This document shows positions 17,622-27,378 of a stretch of 44,973 nucleotides of DNA, piece by piece. The stretch is from NCBI GenBank assembly GCA_027019785.1, contig JALUWF010000232.1, positions 1 to 44,973 of the forward strand, written 5' to 3'. The stretch's first letter is position 1, and the number at the start of each line of letters is the position of its first letter. The stretch comes from Mariprofundus sp. (GTDB lineage: Bacteria; Pseudomonadota; Zetaproteobacteria; Mariprofundales; Mariprofundaceae). The notes beneath the pieces were generated by a model that saw only the letters and a program-made list of their open reading frames with translations, did not search any database and was not told the origin of the DNA. The translations under genes were made by a program, and so were the position numbers.

Positions 17622-18695
17622 ATGGATATGCTGGGTCATCTGCGTTTGTTGCATCCGTGGGGATTGTTGGCGCTGGCGCTGTTGCCGTGGCTGCTGTGGC
17701 AGAGGAGATCCGGTGATTTGCAACCGCGTGCACTGGCACATCCATCGCTGGCATGGATACGTCAGAGCTTCCCCGCCCGGCGCATGGTGAGTATGCGGTG
17801 GTTGCGTGTGTTGGCGGTGCTGACGTGGTCGTTGTGGTCGCTGGCGCTGGCGGATCCGCAGTGGGTTGACGGGGAAATATCGGTTAGTCGCGAAGGGCGT
17901 GATGTGATGTTGTTGGTAGATCTGTCCGGCAGTATGGTGATTCGTGATTTTTCACTCTCCGGCGAGTCCATGAATCGCCTGCAGACGCTCAAATATGTGT
18001 TGAATAATTTTGCTCATCGTGATGTGGCACTGGAATCTGGCACTGCTCTCAATCGCTTGCAGGCGATTCAGCATGTGCTCGCCCCTTTTATTATGGAACG
18101 CGGTGCCGATCGACTGGGTTTGGTGGTGTTTGGCGATGAGGCCTATATCCAGACGCCGCCGACTTACGATCATGAGCTGGTTCGGAAACTGCTGTTGGAT
18201 GAACGGATTGGGCGGGTGGGCGAGAAAACAGCTATCGGAACGGCCATTGCTCTGGCTGCCAAACATCTTGAAGATGTGGCCCGCGTGCGCAAAATGGGAG
18301 GCGGGCAGGTGATGATTCTGCTCACTGACGGTCGCAACAACGCCGGTGTGATATCGCCATTACAAGCGGCCAGACTGGCACAGTCGCACGGAATTCGTAT
18401 TTATACAGTGGGTGTGGGCTCGCGTTTGCAACATGCCAGTGCAGCCGATGTGGCCTCTCTCGACGAAAAAACATTGAAATCTGTCGCAGCCCTGACATCC
18501 GGAGCCTATTTTCGCGCCACCGACACCGGCGCGCTGGCGCGTATTGCCGCACAGATCAATCAACTGGAAAAGGTGGAGGATCAGCATACCGATTACCTGT
18601 CATCGGTTACGCTCTATCCGGCCCTGTTACTGGCAGGTCTTGTGGTGGGATACCTGATGGTTTGGCTGGCGCGCGGTCGGGAGGCGATTCCATGA
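17622..18695 (+). CDS. von Willebrand factor A domain membrane protein, BatA-like
   Basis: DVMLLVDLSGSM MIDAS, VMILLTDGRNNAG, TM segments at both ends. Confidence 0.9.
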   Translation: MDMLGHLRLLHPWGLLALALLPWLLWQRRSGDLQPRALAHPSLAWIRQSFPARRMVSMRWLRVLAVLTWSLWSLALADPQWVDGEISVSREGRDVMLLVDLSGSMVIRDFSLSGESMNRLQTLKYVLNNFAHRDVALESGTALNRLQAIQHVLAPFIMERGADRLGLVVFGDEAYIQTPPTYDHELVRKLLLDERIGRVGEKTAIGTAIALAAKHLEDVARVRKMGGGQVMILLTDGRNNAGVISPLQAARLAQSHGIRIYTVGVGSRLQHASAADVASLDEKTLKSVAALTSGAYFRATDTGALARIAAQINQLEKVEDQHTDYLSSVTLYPALLLAGLVVGYLMVWLARGREAIP

Positions 18696-19819
18696 TGGAT
18701 GCATTGTCGCAATCATGGCTGCTGTTGTCGGCGCAACTCAACTGGCGCTCGCCGGCTTGGCTGGCACTGATTCCAGTGGCGGTGGTGGTGGCGCTGCTAT
18801 GGCAGTATCGGGTCAAGCCGACTCGCAATGTACTGGCTCGTGTGCGCTGCTATGCCGATGTGGATGTGTGGCCGCTGGTGGTGCGCGGTAGAGCAGACGA
18901 GGATGAGAAACAGTCCCGCATTGTCCGGATTCTGAAGGATCTGGCTGGCTGGCTCGGTCTGATTTTGCTGTTGTTGGCGTTGGCCGGGCCGCGCTGGCAA
19001 CACGAGGATGAAACCGTATTCAGGCAAGGGGCGGATATCGCCGTAGTTATGGATATGTCGCGTTCCATGCGTGTTGGCGATGGGCAGCCGGGCAGTTCGG
19101 GGCGTGGGGGCGGTTGGATGCATGAGGGTAGGTTAGCGCAAAAGGATCGGTTGACGCGGGAAAAAAATGAATTGCATGATTTTCTGTTGCGCTTGCAGGG
19201 TGATCGTGTGGCGCTGGTGGCGTTTGCCGGGCGTGCATTTCTGCTCTCGCCATTGACGCCGGATTATGGTGTGGTGATGCATCTTGCCCGGCAACTGCGT
19301 CCGGATATGATTACTGATCAGGGCAGTGATCTGGCGGCGGCATTGCGACGAGCCATGCAGGCATTGAAACCGGCGCGCGGCCATGGACGGGCGGTGGTGT
19401 TGCTGACGGATGGGGAGAATGTTAATCAGGGTGAGCTGAAACATGTGGCAGCCAGTCTGGTCAAGGCAAATATTCCCGTCTTTGTGTTGGGAATCGGGAC
19501 GTCGGAAGGTGGTCTTGTGCCAGCGGGTGACGGGCGTTTTGTGCATGATGCAGCGGGGCGGGTGGCGCAGAGTCATCTGCATGAACAGCGATTGATGGCC
19601 CTGGCTAAGGCAACGGGCGGTGTCTATGCGCACATGCAGCCGGATGACAGCGATTGGGATGCACTGTACGACAGCGGTATTGCGCAGATGGTGAAGCGTA
19701 CGCGAGTCGCTTCCCGCCAAAGGTTGCGCTGGCGGGAAGCCTTTGCCTGGGCGCTATTGCCGGCCATGCTGCTATTCGGACTGTGGTGGAAATCACGCAT
19801 GCGGGCGTGGCAGACATGA
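18692..19819 (+). CDS. von Willebrand factor A domain membrane protein, BatB-like
   Basis: IAVVMDMSRSMRVGD MIDAS-like, VVLLTDGENVNQG; ORF 18662..19819, ATG at 18692 overlaps preceding stop. Confidence 0.9.
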   Translation: MMDALSQSWLLLSAQLNWRSPAWLALIPVAVVVALLWQYRVKPTRNVLARVRCYADVDVWPLVVRGRADEDEKQSRIVRILKDLAGWLGLILLLLALAGPRWQHEDETVFRQGADIAVVMDMSRSMRVGDGQPGSSGRGGGWMHEGRLAQKDRLTREKNELHDFLLRLQGDRVALVAFAGRAFLLSPLTPDYGVVMHLARQLRPDMITDQGSDLAAALRRAMQALKPARGHGRAVVLLTDGENVNQGELKHVAASLVKANIPVFVLGIGTSEGGLVPAGDGRFVHDAAGRVAQSHLHEQRLMALAKATGGVYAHMQPDDSDWDALYDSGIAQMVKRTRVASRQRLRWREAFAWALLPAMLLFGLWWKSRMRAWQT

Positions 19820-20574
19820 CGGGGTCAGGTGTGAGGTGTCAGGTGCCAGGCGTCAGGGGGCAGATGATTGCTCTGGTTGTGATATTATTCTGCGGCTCCG
19901 GGCTGGCTGATGCGGGCTGGTTTGTGCCTGAAAACCGGATTGCGTGGCAGGCCTGGCAGCGCGGCGATGATGAGGCATCGTTGCAACATTGGGATTACAG
20001 CAGCAAAGGCATCTTTGGCCGCGCCACTGTGTTGCTTAAAATGGGGCGTCTGCGTGAAGCCGAACGCGGTTTTCGACAGGCGCTGAATGCAGCGGCGGGG
20101 CTGAAGCCTGCCTATATTGCCAGCATCTGGTACAATCTTGGCAATTGTTTGTATCGGGAAGGGGCGCTGCAACCGGCGAGGCAAGCCTGGCGGCAGGCGT
20201 TGCAATATCAGCCTGGGCATGTAAAGGCGGCGCATAATCTCGCCCTGCTGGAGGGGCTGCTTAAACGCAGGCGCAAGCATGAGCCAAACAGTTCCAGTTC
20301 ACTTTCATCTGCGCCAAAGCATAAGGACAAGGGTGGAAAACAGGATCATGGCGATCAACAGCAGGCGGAGAACGGCATACCGGGTGCAGACAAGAGCGGT
20401 AAGCAAAGCAAGACCGGAGAGGGGAATGGTGGCGGTGAAGAAGAGGAGGCGGGCATGAAACAGGCAGAGCAGGCAGCGGCCAGTGTTCGCGATAGCATGG
20501 ATCTGTTTCTCCGTAATCGCATGGCGGAGAAAGCTGCGCCTGCGATGCCATCACGCCGAGGCATGCCATGGTAA
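19816..20574 (+). CDS. TPR protein, BatC-like
   Basis: TPR region (YNLGNCLYREGALQPARQAWRQALQYQPGHVKAAHNLALLEGLL); start may be 19864. Confidence 0.8.
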   Translation: MTGSGVRCQVPGVRGQMIALVVILFCGSGLADAGWFVPENRIAWQAWQRGDDEASLQHWDYSSKGIFGRATVLLKMGRLREAERGFRQALNAAAGLKPAYIASIWYNLGNCLYREGALQPARQAWRQALQYQPGHVKAAHNLALLEGLLKRRRKHEPNSSSSLSSAPKHKDKGGKQDHGDQQQAENGIPGADKSGKQSKTGEGNGGGEEEEAGMKQAEQAAASVRDSMDLFLRNRMAEKAAPAMPSRRGMPW

Positions 20575-22316
20575 GGCGGCTGTTGTGCATGATGGCATGG
20601 CTGGGTTTGTCAGCCGCGTTGCCGGCTGCAGGCATGGCGGCAACATTCGCTGTGACGGTGGATCATACCATTACAAGCAGTGACCACACCTTACAGATGG
20701 TGGCGCGACTGGAGGGAAGTAGCGATAATTTTAGTCTGGATATCACGCCGCTGGAGAAGGATTTTTATGTGACTGCCGAACCCGATTTAAAACGGGCCGG
20801 GCAGTGGCGGGAAAAGCATTACCGTATTGGAGCCAAACGCCATGGGGTGCTCAAAGTGCCGGCGCTTCGTGTGACGGTTGGCGGCAAGAAGCTGTTCAGT
20901 CAGCCGTTTCAGATCACCATACTGGCTGCAGACGGCGATGTCGATGATGTGCGTTTGTGGGTGGAAGACAGGCTTGGTGGAAAACACGCATGGCTGCATC
21001 AGCAACTGACATGGCAGATGCGGGTGTTAAGTACCTATCCGTTTGCCGCCGTACCGGATGTTCAGTTTCCTTCATTTGAGGGCTTTGATGTGCGCAAGCT
21101 GGATAGTGCGGTGGCTGGCAGTGTGGTGAAGAACGGGCGCAGGCTGTTTACCATGACGTGGGTCTATTTATTGTACCCCCGGCATACGGGCGATCTGCAT
21201 ATCACACAACCTGCGGTGTCCGCACGTCTGGCACAGCATGTAAAAACACACCGTATTGCTTCCGGCAACCCCAATTTCGATGCCGGTGAAACACGGATAC
21301 ATACAAAGAAGGCGCATGGAAAACCACTGCTTATTCGAGTGCGCACATTGCCATTGGCGGCGACAGGTCTGCCTGTCGGTCACCTGGCGATTACATCGGA
21401 GCTGCCGGATGCGCATGCCTTTGCTCTGGAGCCGCTGACCTGGAATATTCACCTGAGCGGTCAGGCAATTCGGCTCGCCGACATGCCAGTGCTGTGGAAA
21501 TATTTATCGCTGGATGATGGGCTCCAGACTGTGCGTGAAAAGCCGCTTGTCACGATGGGAAGAGATGGATTACAGACGAAGGTGGATGTCCTGTATCGTC
21601 TTATATTGACACCATCGAAAGCAGGGAACTTACATATTCCGACCGTTGATATTGCATTTTTTAATCCCGATCAGGGTCGTATCGAGCATGCAATGCTGGC
21701 TTCACGCAGTGTGCAGGTGGCCCCGCCTCGCCAGTCCCAAGGCGATGAAGGTTTTGCGCTCTCCGTGTCTGGGTCAAAGCATGGGTCTGCGCGTCAACAT
21801 AGCGCAACAGTGTGGTGGAAATGGTTGGCAATCGGTATGTTTATATTATGGTCGCTGACGATTGTGGCATGGTTTTGTTGGGGGCGTGCGAACAAACCCT
21901 GCTGGCGCTTGCCAACGTGGCGTTACAGGGCGCGTGCGCCATCCATGCGTAAGTTGCTGGCTGAGCGCGATGCGACGGTGCAATTTTCCGCTATCAAGGC
22001 TGTCTCCGGTCTGCCTGCGCGTATTACGCCGCTTGGGTTGCTGGCTTTTTTTCCTGATTTACAGGATGGCGCGGGGGAAGTAGATGGCCCCGGAAATGAG
22101 GGTGGAGCGATTGCGACATGGCTTGCGGCGCTGGAGCGTGGTCGCTGGCAGCATGGCGAGCTTCCGCCGCCATTGGATGAGTTACAGGTGCGGGAGATGA
22201 TCAGGGTGATCGATGCCGCCATTCACAGCGGGGATAAAGTAGGAACGGCGGCATTTGACCCTGCCGAGTTTGGCCGTATCGGCAGTTATATGGAGCCAAC
22301 GACAGTTATGCATTGA
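20568..22316 (+). CDS. BatD-like oxygen-tolerance family protein
   Basis: Signal peptide, large periplasmic domain and C-terminal TM; operon position after BatC. Confidence 0.85.
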   Translation: MVRRLLCMMAWLGLSAALPAAGMAATFAVTVDHTITSSDHTLQMVARLEGSSDNFSLDITPLEKDFYVTAEPDLKRAGQWREKHYRIGAKRHGVLKVPALRVTVGGKKLFSQPFQITILAADGDVDDVRLWVEDRLGGKHAWLHQQLTWQMRVLSTYPFAAVPDVQFPSFEGFDVRKLDSAVAGSVVKNGRRLFTMTWVYLLYPRHTGDLHITQPAVSARLAQHVKTHRIASGNPNFDAGETRIHTKKAHGKPLLIRVRTLPLAATGLPVGHLAITSELPDAHAFALEPLTWNIHLSGQAIRLADMPVLWKYLSLDDGLQTVREKPLVTMGRDGLQTKVDVLYRLILTPSKAGNLHIPTVDIAFFNPDQGRIEHAMLASRSVQVAPPRQSQGDEGFALSVSGSKHGSARQHSATVWWKWLAIGMFILWSLTIVAWFCWGRANKPCWRLPTWRYRARAPSMRKLLAERDATVQFSAIKAVSGLPARITPLGLLAFFPDLQDGAGEVDGPGNEGGAIATWLAALERGRWQHGELPPPLDELQVREMIRVIDAAIHSGDKVGTAAFDPAEFGRIGSYMEPTTVMH

Positions 22317-22421
22317 CATCAGCGACCTGGCCTGTAAAGATTCATGCCAGATACCTCAATTATGGGTATTAATGATTAAAATTAATGATTAACGCATATG
22401 AGCGTTAGATGGAGGATAATA

Positions 22422-22787
22422 ATGAGTACGGTCTATGAGCAGTTAGGTGGTGAGCCAGCAATTGATGCGGCGGTGGATAATTTTTATCGCCGGGTATTGA
22501 ATGATCCCTATGTTACGCCATTTTTTGAAAATACGGATATGGAAAGACAGGCGGCCAAGCAGAAAGCTTTTTTAACCATGGTGACCGGAGGTCCGAACAA
22601 ATATACAGGTATGGACATGCGTGAAGGACACAAGCATCTGGTAAAAATGGGCCTGGATGACACCCATTTTGACCATATTGTCTGCCATTTGCGTTCCACG
22701 CTGGCTGACCTGAGTGTTCCGGCGGAGCTTATTAAAACTGTCATTGGTGTCGCGGAATCCACGCGCGCAGATGTGCTGAATCGCTAG
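22422..22787 (+). CDS. Group 1 truncated hemoglobin (soluble)
   Basis: STVYEQLGGEPAIDAAVDNFYRRVLNDPYVTPFF, REGHKHLV; SD GGAGG before ATG at 22422. Confidence 0.93.
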   Translation: MSTVYEQLGGEPAIDAAVDNFYRRVLNDPYVTPFFENTDMERQAAKQKAFLTMVTGGPNKYTGMDMREGHKHLVKMGLDDTHFDHIVCHLRSTLADLSVPAELIKTVIGVAESTRADVLNR

Positions 22788-22798
22788 GGGGTAATTGA

Positions 22799-23293
22799 AT
22801 GGGATTCCTTGAAATCATACTGCCGCTGATTCTGTTGGCGGCTATTCTGGTTGGTTTTATCAAGTTGACAAATCAGCCTTATGAGGCGCCAAATCCGGTT
22901 GCCAGCGGAGATGCATATAGTGGCGGAAATGAGACACTGTTTGCACAGTTGGGCGGCGCAGGCGCAGTAGATGCAGCGGTGGATATTTTTTACCGACGCG
23001 TACTGAATGATCCGTATGTCGTACCGTTCTTCGAAGGCGTGGATATGGAGAAGCAGGCAGCCAAGCAGAAGGCATTTTTGACTATGGCATTCGGCGGCCC
23101 GCATAACTATACAGGCAAGGATATGCGTGACGGGCACAGACACCTGATAAAAATGGGGCTGAATGGCACCCATTTTGATCATATCCTGATGCATATCCGC
23201 TCCACGCTGGCGGAGCTCGGCGTAGGCAAGGATTTGATTACACAGGTGATCGCTGTTGCTGAATCCACGCGTGATGACGTGCTGGATCGTTAG
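22799..23293 (+). CDS. Group 1 truncated hemoglobin with N-terminal TM anchor
   Basis: MGFLEIILPLILLAAILVGFI anchor then globin domain very similar to preceding gene. Confidence 0.92.
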   Translation: MGFLEIILPLILLAAILVGFIKLTNQPYEAPNPVASGDAYSGGNETLFAQLGGAGAVDAAVDIFYRRVLNDPYVVPFFEGVDMEKQAAKQKAFLTMAFGGPHNYTGKDMRDGHRHLIKMGLNGTHFDHILMHIRSTLAELGVGKDLITQVIAVAESTRDDVLDR

Positions 23294-23314
23294 ACGGAAT
23301 CCCGAAATCCGCAT

Positions 23315-23337
23315 AAAGGGGGCCTTTGGCCCCCTTT
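23315..23337 (+). terminator. Hairpin terminator after globin genes
   Basis: AAAGGGGGCC-TTT-GGCCCCCTTT. Confidence 0.75.
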
Positions 23338-23443
23338 AATATGAAATGAACAATATTAAGTGAATAATTTGAAATGAACAATTTGAAATTCAACGTGCCT
23401 GTATGGTCTTTGCTGGCGCAAGACGTACGGGAAGGGATTATAA

Positions 23444-24412
23444 ATGCCGACAATACGATTTGAAGGTAACGATTATTTTTGTGCTGAAGATGAAACGCTG
23501 CTGGATAGCCTGGAACGGCACGGGGTCATGTTGCCATCTTCCTGCAAGTCGGGCGCATGTCAGACCTGTCTGACGCGGGCGTTGGAGGGCGTGCCTCCTG
23601 TTGCTGCTCAAAAAGGCGTCAAGGACACGCTGGCCGCACAGGGCTATTTTCTGGCCTGTATGTGCAAGCCAGTGGAGGATATGGAAATTGGGCTGGCCTC
23701 GGTGTCGCCCAAATATGCGACACAGGTGCTTGCCAAAGATCAACTTAATGAGTCGGTTGTGCGCCTGCGTCTTGAATTGCCGACCGATTTTTCATACAGA
23801 GCTGGTCAGTTTATTAATGTTATCCGGGCTAGTGATGATCTGACTCGCAGCTATTCTCTGGCCAGTATTCCCGGCGATGATTTTCTGGAACTACATGTGA
23901 AACGTGTGCCGGAAGGGCGCATGAGTACCTGGTTGTTTGATGAAGTGGCTGTTGGCGATGCACTGAATTATTTCGGCCCGTCCGGAGACAGTTTTTATCT
24001 GGCCGATAAGCCTGAGCGACCACTACTGCTTGCCGGCGCAGGTACAGGGCTGGCGCCGCTCTACGGGATTTTACGTGATGCACTGGCGTGTGGGCATAGC
24101 GGCCCCGTGCATATCTTCCATGCCAGCCTGGCGACGGCCGGCTTGTATCTGATGGATGAGTTGCGCGCTCTGGCTGATGGACACGATAATGTCCATTATA
24201 CCCCGTGCGTGTTGCACGGCGAAGCGCCTGCTGGCGGCATGCAGGGGAATATCGTTGATATTCCGGCTAAAGAGCTGGGCTCATTGCGTGGTTATGGCGT
24301 GTATCTGTGTGGCGATCCGCCCATTGTGAATGCACTGCGCCAGAAAATATTTATGGCCGGCGCGTCTATGAAGGATATCCATTCCGATCCGTTTGTGTTT
24401 GCGCCGGCCTGA
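23444..24412 (+). CDS. 2Fe-2S ferredoxin / FAD / NAD(P)H oxidoreductase
   Basis: CKSGACQTC plant-type ferredoxin motif, RSYSLAS FAD motif, LAGAGTGLAPLYGI, YLCGDPPIV. Confidence 0.93.
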   Translation: MPTIRFEGNDYFCAEDETLLDSLERHGVMLPSSCKSGACQTCLTRALEGVPPVAAQKGVKDTLAAQGYFLACMCKPVEDMEIGLASVSPKYATQVLAKDQLNESVVRLRLELPTDFSYRAGQFINVIRASDDLTRSYSLASIPGDDFLELHVKRVPEGRMSTWLFDEVAVGDALNYFGPSGDSFYLADKPERPLLLAGAGTGLAPLYGILRDALACGHSGPVHIFHASLATAGLYLMDELRALADGHDNVHYTPCVLHGEAPAGGMQGNIVDIPAKELGSLRGYGVYLCGDPPIVNALRQKIFMAGASMKDIHSDPFVFAPA

Positions 24413-24429
24413 TGCGCCCGGATATTTAA

Positions 24430-24600
24430 CCCCAAATTACACAGAGTTTCACAGAGTAAAAACACAACCGGATTGACTTTGGTTTATGAAGCGAAAAGCA
24501 AAGTCACGCAAAGGCGCAAGGAACGCAAAGAAAACGGAGCGTCAGTAATCTCCCTTGGCGGTCTTTGCGCCTTTGCGTGAGGTGGTTTTGATTTTAAACT
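24430..24600. repeat. Dispersed repeat block with inverted repeat
   Basis: CACAGAGTTTCACAGAG; TCACGCAAAGGCGCAAGG inverted against CTTTGCGCCTTTGCGTGA. Confidence 0.8.
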
Positions 24601-24640
24601 GTTGCTTTTTTAGTGGTTGGCCTCTAATATGCGCCCTGTT

Positions 24641-24668
24641 AAAAAGTGAGCTGCGGCTCGCTTTTTTT
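24641..24668 (+). terminator. Intrinsic terminator-like hairpin in the leader of the rimP-nusA-infB operon
   Basis: AAAAAGTGAGC-TGCG-GCTCGCTTTTTTT ending about 18 nt before the rimP ATG. Confidence 0.75.
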
Positions 24669-24685
24669 GTTTTTTGAAGGTGGTT

Positions 24686-25183
24686 ATGGCTTTGGAATCT
24701 GTTATTGCATCACTGCTGCAGCCGATTACTGACGATATGGGTGTGGATATTCTGAAGATCAGCATTGGTGGCGGTGGTCGCAGCCAGCTGGTCAGGGTGA
24801 TAGTTGATTGCGCTGGCGGTATTGGTTCGGACAGGCTGGAGCGGATCAGTCGCGGACTGGCATTGCAACTGGATGCGGAAGATCTGATCAAGGGCGCGTT
24901 TCGTCTGGAAGTGACTTCGCCGGGGCTGGATTGGCCATTGCAAACCGTAGCTGATTTCAGACGTTACAAGAATGAGTGGATTAACGTATCGTTTCTGGAT
25001 GGCAGCAGTCAGGAAGGCAGAAATCTTGGCCTTGTTGATGCAGAAGATGGATCTGGCTTCAGGTTGTTGGTGCCTGGGCGTAAAGCCGCTGGTGATAAAG
25101 AAATAGTGGTTGATATGGTTGATGTATGCAAAGTAGTACGGGCGATCAACTGGCAAGAAGTAAGCAGGAAAAGTAAAAAATAG
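24686..25183 (+). CDS. rimP: Ribosome maturation factor RimP
   Basis: GVDILKISIGGGGRSQLVRVIVD, VTSPGLDWPL; upstream of nusA; start set to ATG 24686. Confidence 0.93.
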   Translation: MALESVIASLLQPITDDMGVDILKISIGGGGRSQLVRVIVDCAGGIGSDRLERISRGLALQLDAEDLIKGAFRLEVTSPGLDWPLQTVADFRRYKNEWINVSFLDGSSQEGRNLGLVDAEDGSGFRLLVPGRKAAGDKEIVVDMVDVCKVVRAINWQEVSRKSKK

Positions 25184-25253
25184 TGTAACAAATCAGTGGC
25201 GATCTGAGTAGTTGCAGGCGTATAGGAAGAATCGGAGTAGTGAGAATGCAGTC

Positions 25254-26723
25254 ATGAATGTAGAGATATTACAGGTAGCGGATGCAGTTGCGCGTGAGAA
25301 ATCAGTGGAGCGTGAGTTGGTGCTGGAAGCGATGGAGCAGGCACTGAAGACAGCTGCGCGCAGAACTTATCCGGGCAAAAATATAGTGGCGGAGATTGAT
25401 CGCACCACGGGAGAGATTCGTCTGTTCCATGTGCGTACGGTGGTCGAGGAAGTGGAAGAAGAGGTTAATGACCTGACCATTGAACAGGGCCGGGAACTCG
25501 ATGGGGATGCTGAAATAGGCAGTGAATTTCGTGAATCGTTGCCGCCGATTCCGCTGGGGCGTATTGAAGCCCAGACTGCCAAGCAGGTGATTAACCAGAA
25601 AATTCGTGAAGCCGAGCGGGATCGTGTGATCGCTGAATACGAACCGCGCGTGGGCGAGCTGATTACCGGCATCGTCAAGCGGGTGGAGCGGGGCAACGTC
25701 TATGTTGACCTGGGGCGTGGCGAAGCGGTGATGTATCGCGAGGATCTGCTGCCGCGCGAAACCTTCCGTCAGGGAGATCGTGTGCGCGCCTATTTGAGAG
25801 AAGTGCGCAATCAATCCAAGGGCCCGCTGGTATTTATTTCGCGTTCGGATGCCGGCATGGTATTGCGTCTGTTTGAGCAGGAGGTGCCGGAAGTTCAGGA
25901 TGGTACGGTATCCATTCAGGCCATCGCCCGTGATCCGGGGTCACGCAGCAAAATTGCTGTGATTTCCACAGATTCGACCGTAGATCCGGTTGGTGCCTGT
26001 GTCGGCATGCGTGGTGCGCGCGTGCAGGCCGTGGTGAACGAACTGCATGGTGAAAAAATTGATATCATCGAGTGGACGGAAGATCCGGCAGCCTTTGTTG
26101 TCAATGCATTGGCGCCGGCCGAGATTGAGCGTGTACTGGTTGATGAGTCGAGCAATACCATAGAAGTGGCGGTGAGTGAAGAAAACCTGGCCATTGCCAT
26201 TGGCCGCCGGGGCCAGAATGTGCGTCTGGCCTCCGAGCTATCCGGCTGGAATATCGAATTGATGAGCAGTGGTGAAGAGAAAGAACGGCGTCAGGAGGAA
26301 GTAGTCAAGGCTCGTCGCATCTTCCAGCAGGGGCTGGATGTGGATGAGGATTTTGCCTCGGTACTGGTGGCTGAAGGGTTCTATAGTCTGGAAGAGCTGG
26401 CCTATTGTGATGCAGCGGATATTGCTGCCATTGAAGGGCTGGACGGTGAAGTGGCTGGCGAACTGCAGAATCGCGCTCGCAATGCGCTGCTGGATCAGGC
26501 CTTGCAGAAGAGTGAGTCGGAAGGCGAAGCTGCGGTGTCGCTACTCGATTTGGCCGGCATGACGCGTGAAATTGCCGAGCAACTGGCGGCTCTGGAGATG
26601 GTCAGTGTCGATGCGCTGGCAGATGCTGGCGTGGATGAGCTGGAAAATATTGAAGGCTTGAGCCGGGAGCAGGCGGAAGTATTGATTATTGCTGCCCGTG
26701 AAGCCAGCGGTTGGTTTGACTGA
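25254..26723 (+). CDS. nusA: Transcription termination/antitermination factor NusA
   Basis: [18 protein letters not shown]..., S1 and KH domains ([26 protein letters not shown]), C-terminal acidic repeats. Confidence 0.97.
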   Translation: MNVEILQVADAVAREKSVERELVLEAMEQALKTAARRTYPGKNIVAEIDRTTGEIRLFHVRTVVEEVEEEVNDLTIEQGRELDGDAEIGSEFRESLPPIPLGRIEAQTAKQVINQKIREAERDRVIAEYEPRVGELITGIVKRVERGNVYVDLGRGEAVMYREDLLPRETFRQGDRVRAYLREVRNQSKGPLVFISRSDAGMVLRLFEQEVPEVQDGTVSIQAIARDPGSRSKIAVISTDSTVDPVGACVGMRGARVQAVVNELHGEKIDIIEWTEDPAAFVVNALAPAEIERVLVDESSNTIEVAVSEENLAIAIGRRGQNVRLASELSGWNIELMSSGEEKERRQEEVVKARRIFQQGLDVDEDFASVLVAEGFYSLEELAYCDAADIAAIEGLDGEVAGELQNRARNALLDQALQKSESEGEAAVSLLDLAGMTREIAEQLAALEMVSVDALADAGVDELENIEGLSREQAEVLIIAAREASGWFD

Positions 26724-27369
26724 TTCTGTTCGGGCGCAGCAGCCTCACAGGCGCTGCATAGCCTGTCGGCAGTCGCTGGCCAAGCAGGATATGCTGCGGT
26801 TGGTGGTAGATGATGACGGACAGGTTTGGCCGGACCTGTTGCAAAAGGCGCCGGGCCGGGGCATCTACCACTGTATGAGCAAGGCATGCCTTGCTCGCAT
26901 GAACGACAAACGGTTGCAGGTGCTGAAGGCCCGTTTCCGCATAGCCCTGCCGCAATGGACAGCGCTGTTGCTGCGCATGCGGGCTGCTTTGCAGCAGCAG
27001 TTGGAACGCATGTGTTCGTTGCAGCGTGGATCAGCAGCTATAGGCAGGGATGCAGTGATGCGCCGACTATGGAATAATGCGCCGCTGCTGTTACTGCGGG
27101 CGCCAGATGCCGGAGCGGCATTGGTTCGCCAGGTTGATGACGGGGTGAGCAAAAGGGCGGAGGCGGGCTACTGCTCCGAACTGGTGAATGTGCCATCCAG
27201 GCAATGGCTGGGTGAGATGTTCGGGCGTGATGATGTGTCTATTGTGGCGATGGATGCTGCAGGTGCTGCATCTGCAGTGGCAGACAGGTTGAAAAAATAT
27301 TGCGTCTGGTATGGGCGCATACAGATCATGATGTTGCAGGAAAGTCATGAATCAAGGGTATCAGGGTAA
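26689..27369 (+). CDS. YlxR (DUF448) RNA-binding protein fused to an L7Ae-like C-terminal domain
   Basis: RRCIACRQSLAKQDMLRLV, GRGIYHC; located between nusA and infB; start uncertain. Confidence 0.88.
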   Translation: MLPVKPAVGLTDSVRAQQPHRRCIACRQSLAKQDMLRLVVDDDGQVWPDLLQKAPGRGIYHCMSKACLARMNDKRLQVLKARFRIALPQWTALLLRMRAALQQQLERMCSLQRGSAAIGRDAVMRRLWNNAPLLLLRAPDAGAALVRQVDDGVSKRAEAGYCSELVNVPSRQWLGEMFGRDDVSIVAMDAAGAASAVADRLKKYCVWYGRIQIMMLQESHESRVSG

Positions 27370-27378
27370 TTAGAACAG

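Noticed and set aside
24421-24690. Possible tRNA gene upstream of rimP (as in the E. coli metY arrangement)
   Set aside because: No cloverleaf or T-arm GGTTCGANTCC found; the region is explained by dispersed repeats and a terminator hairpin.
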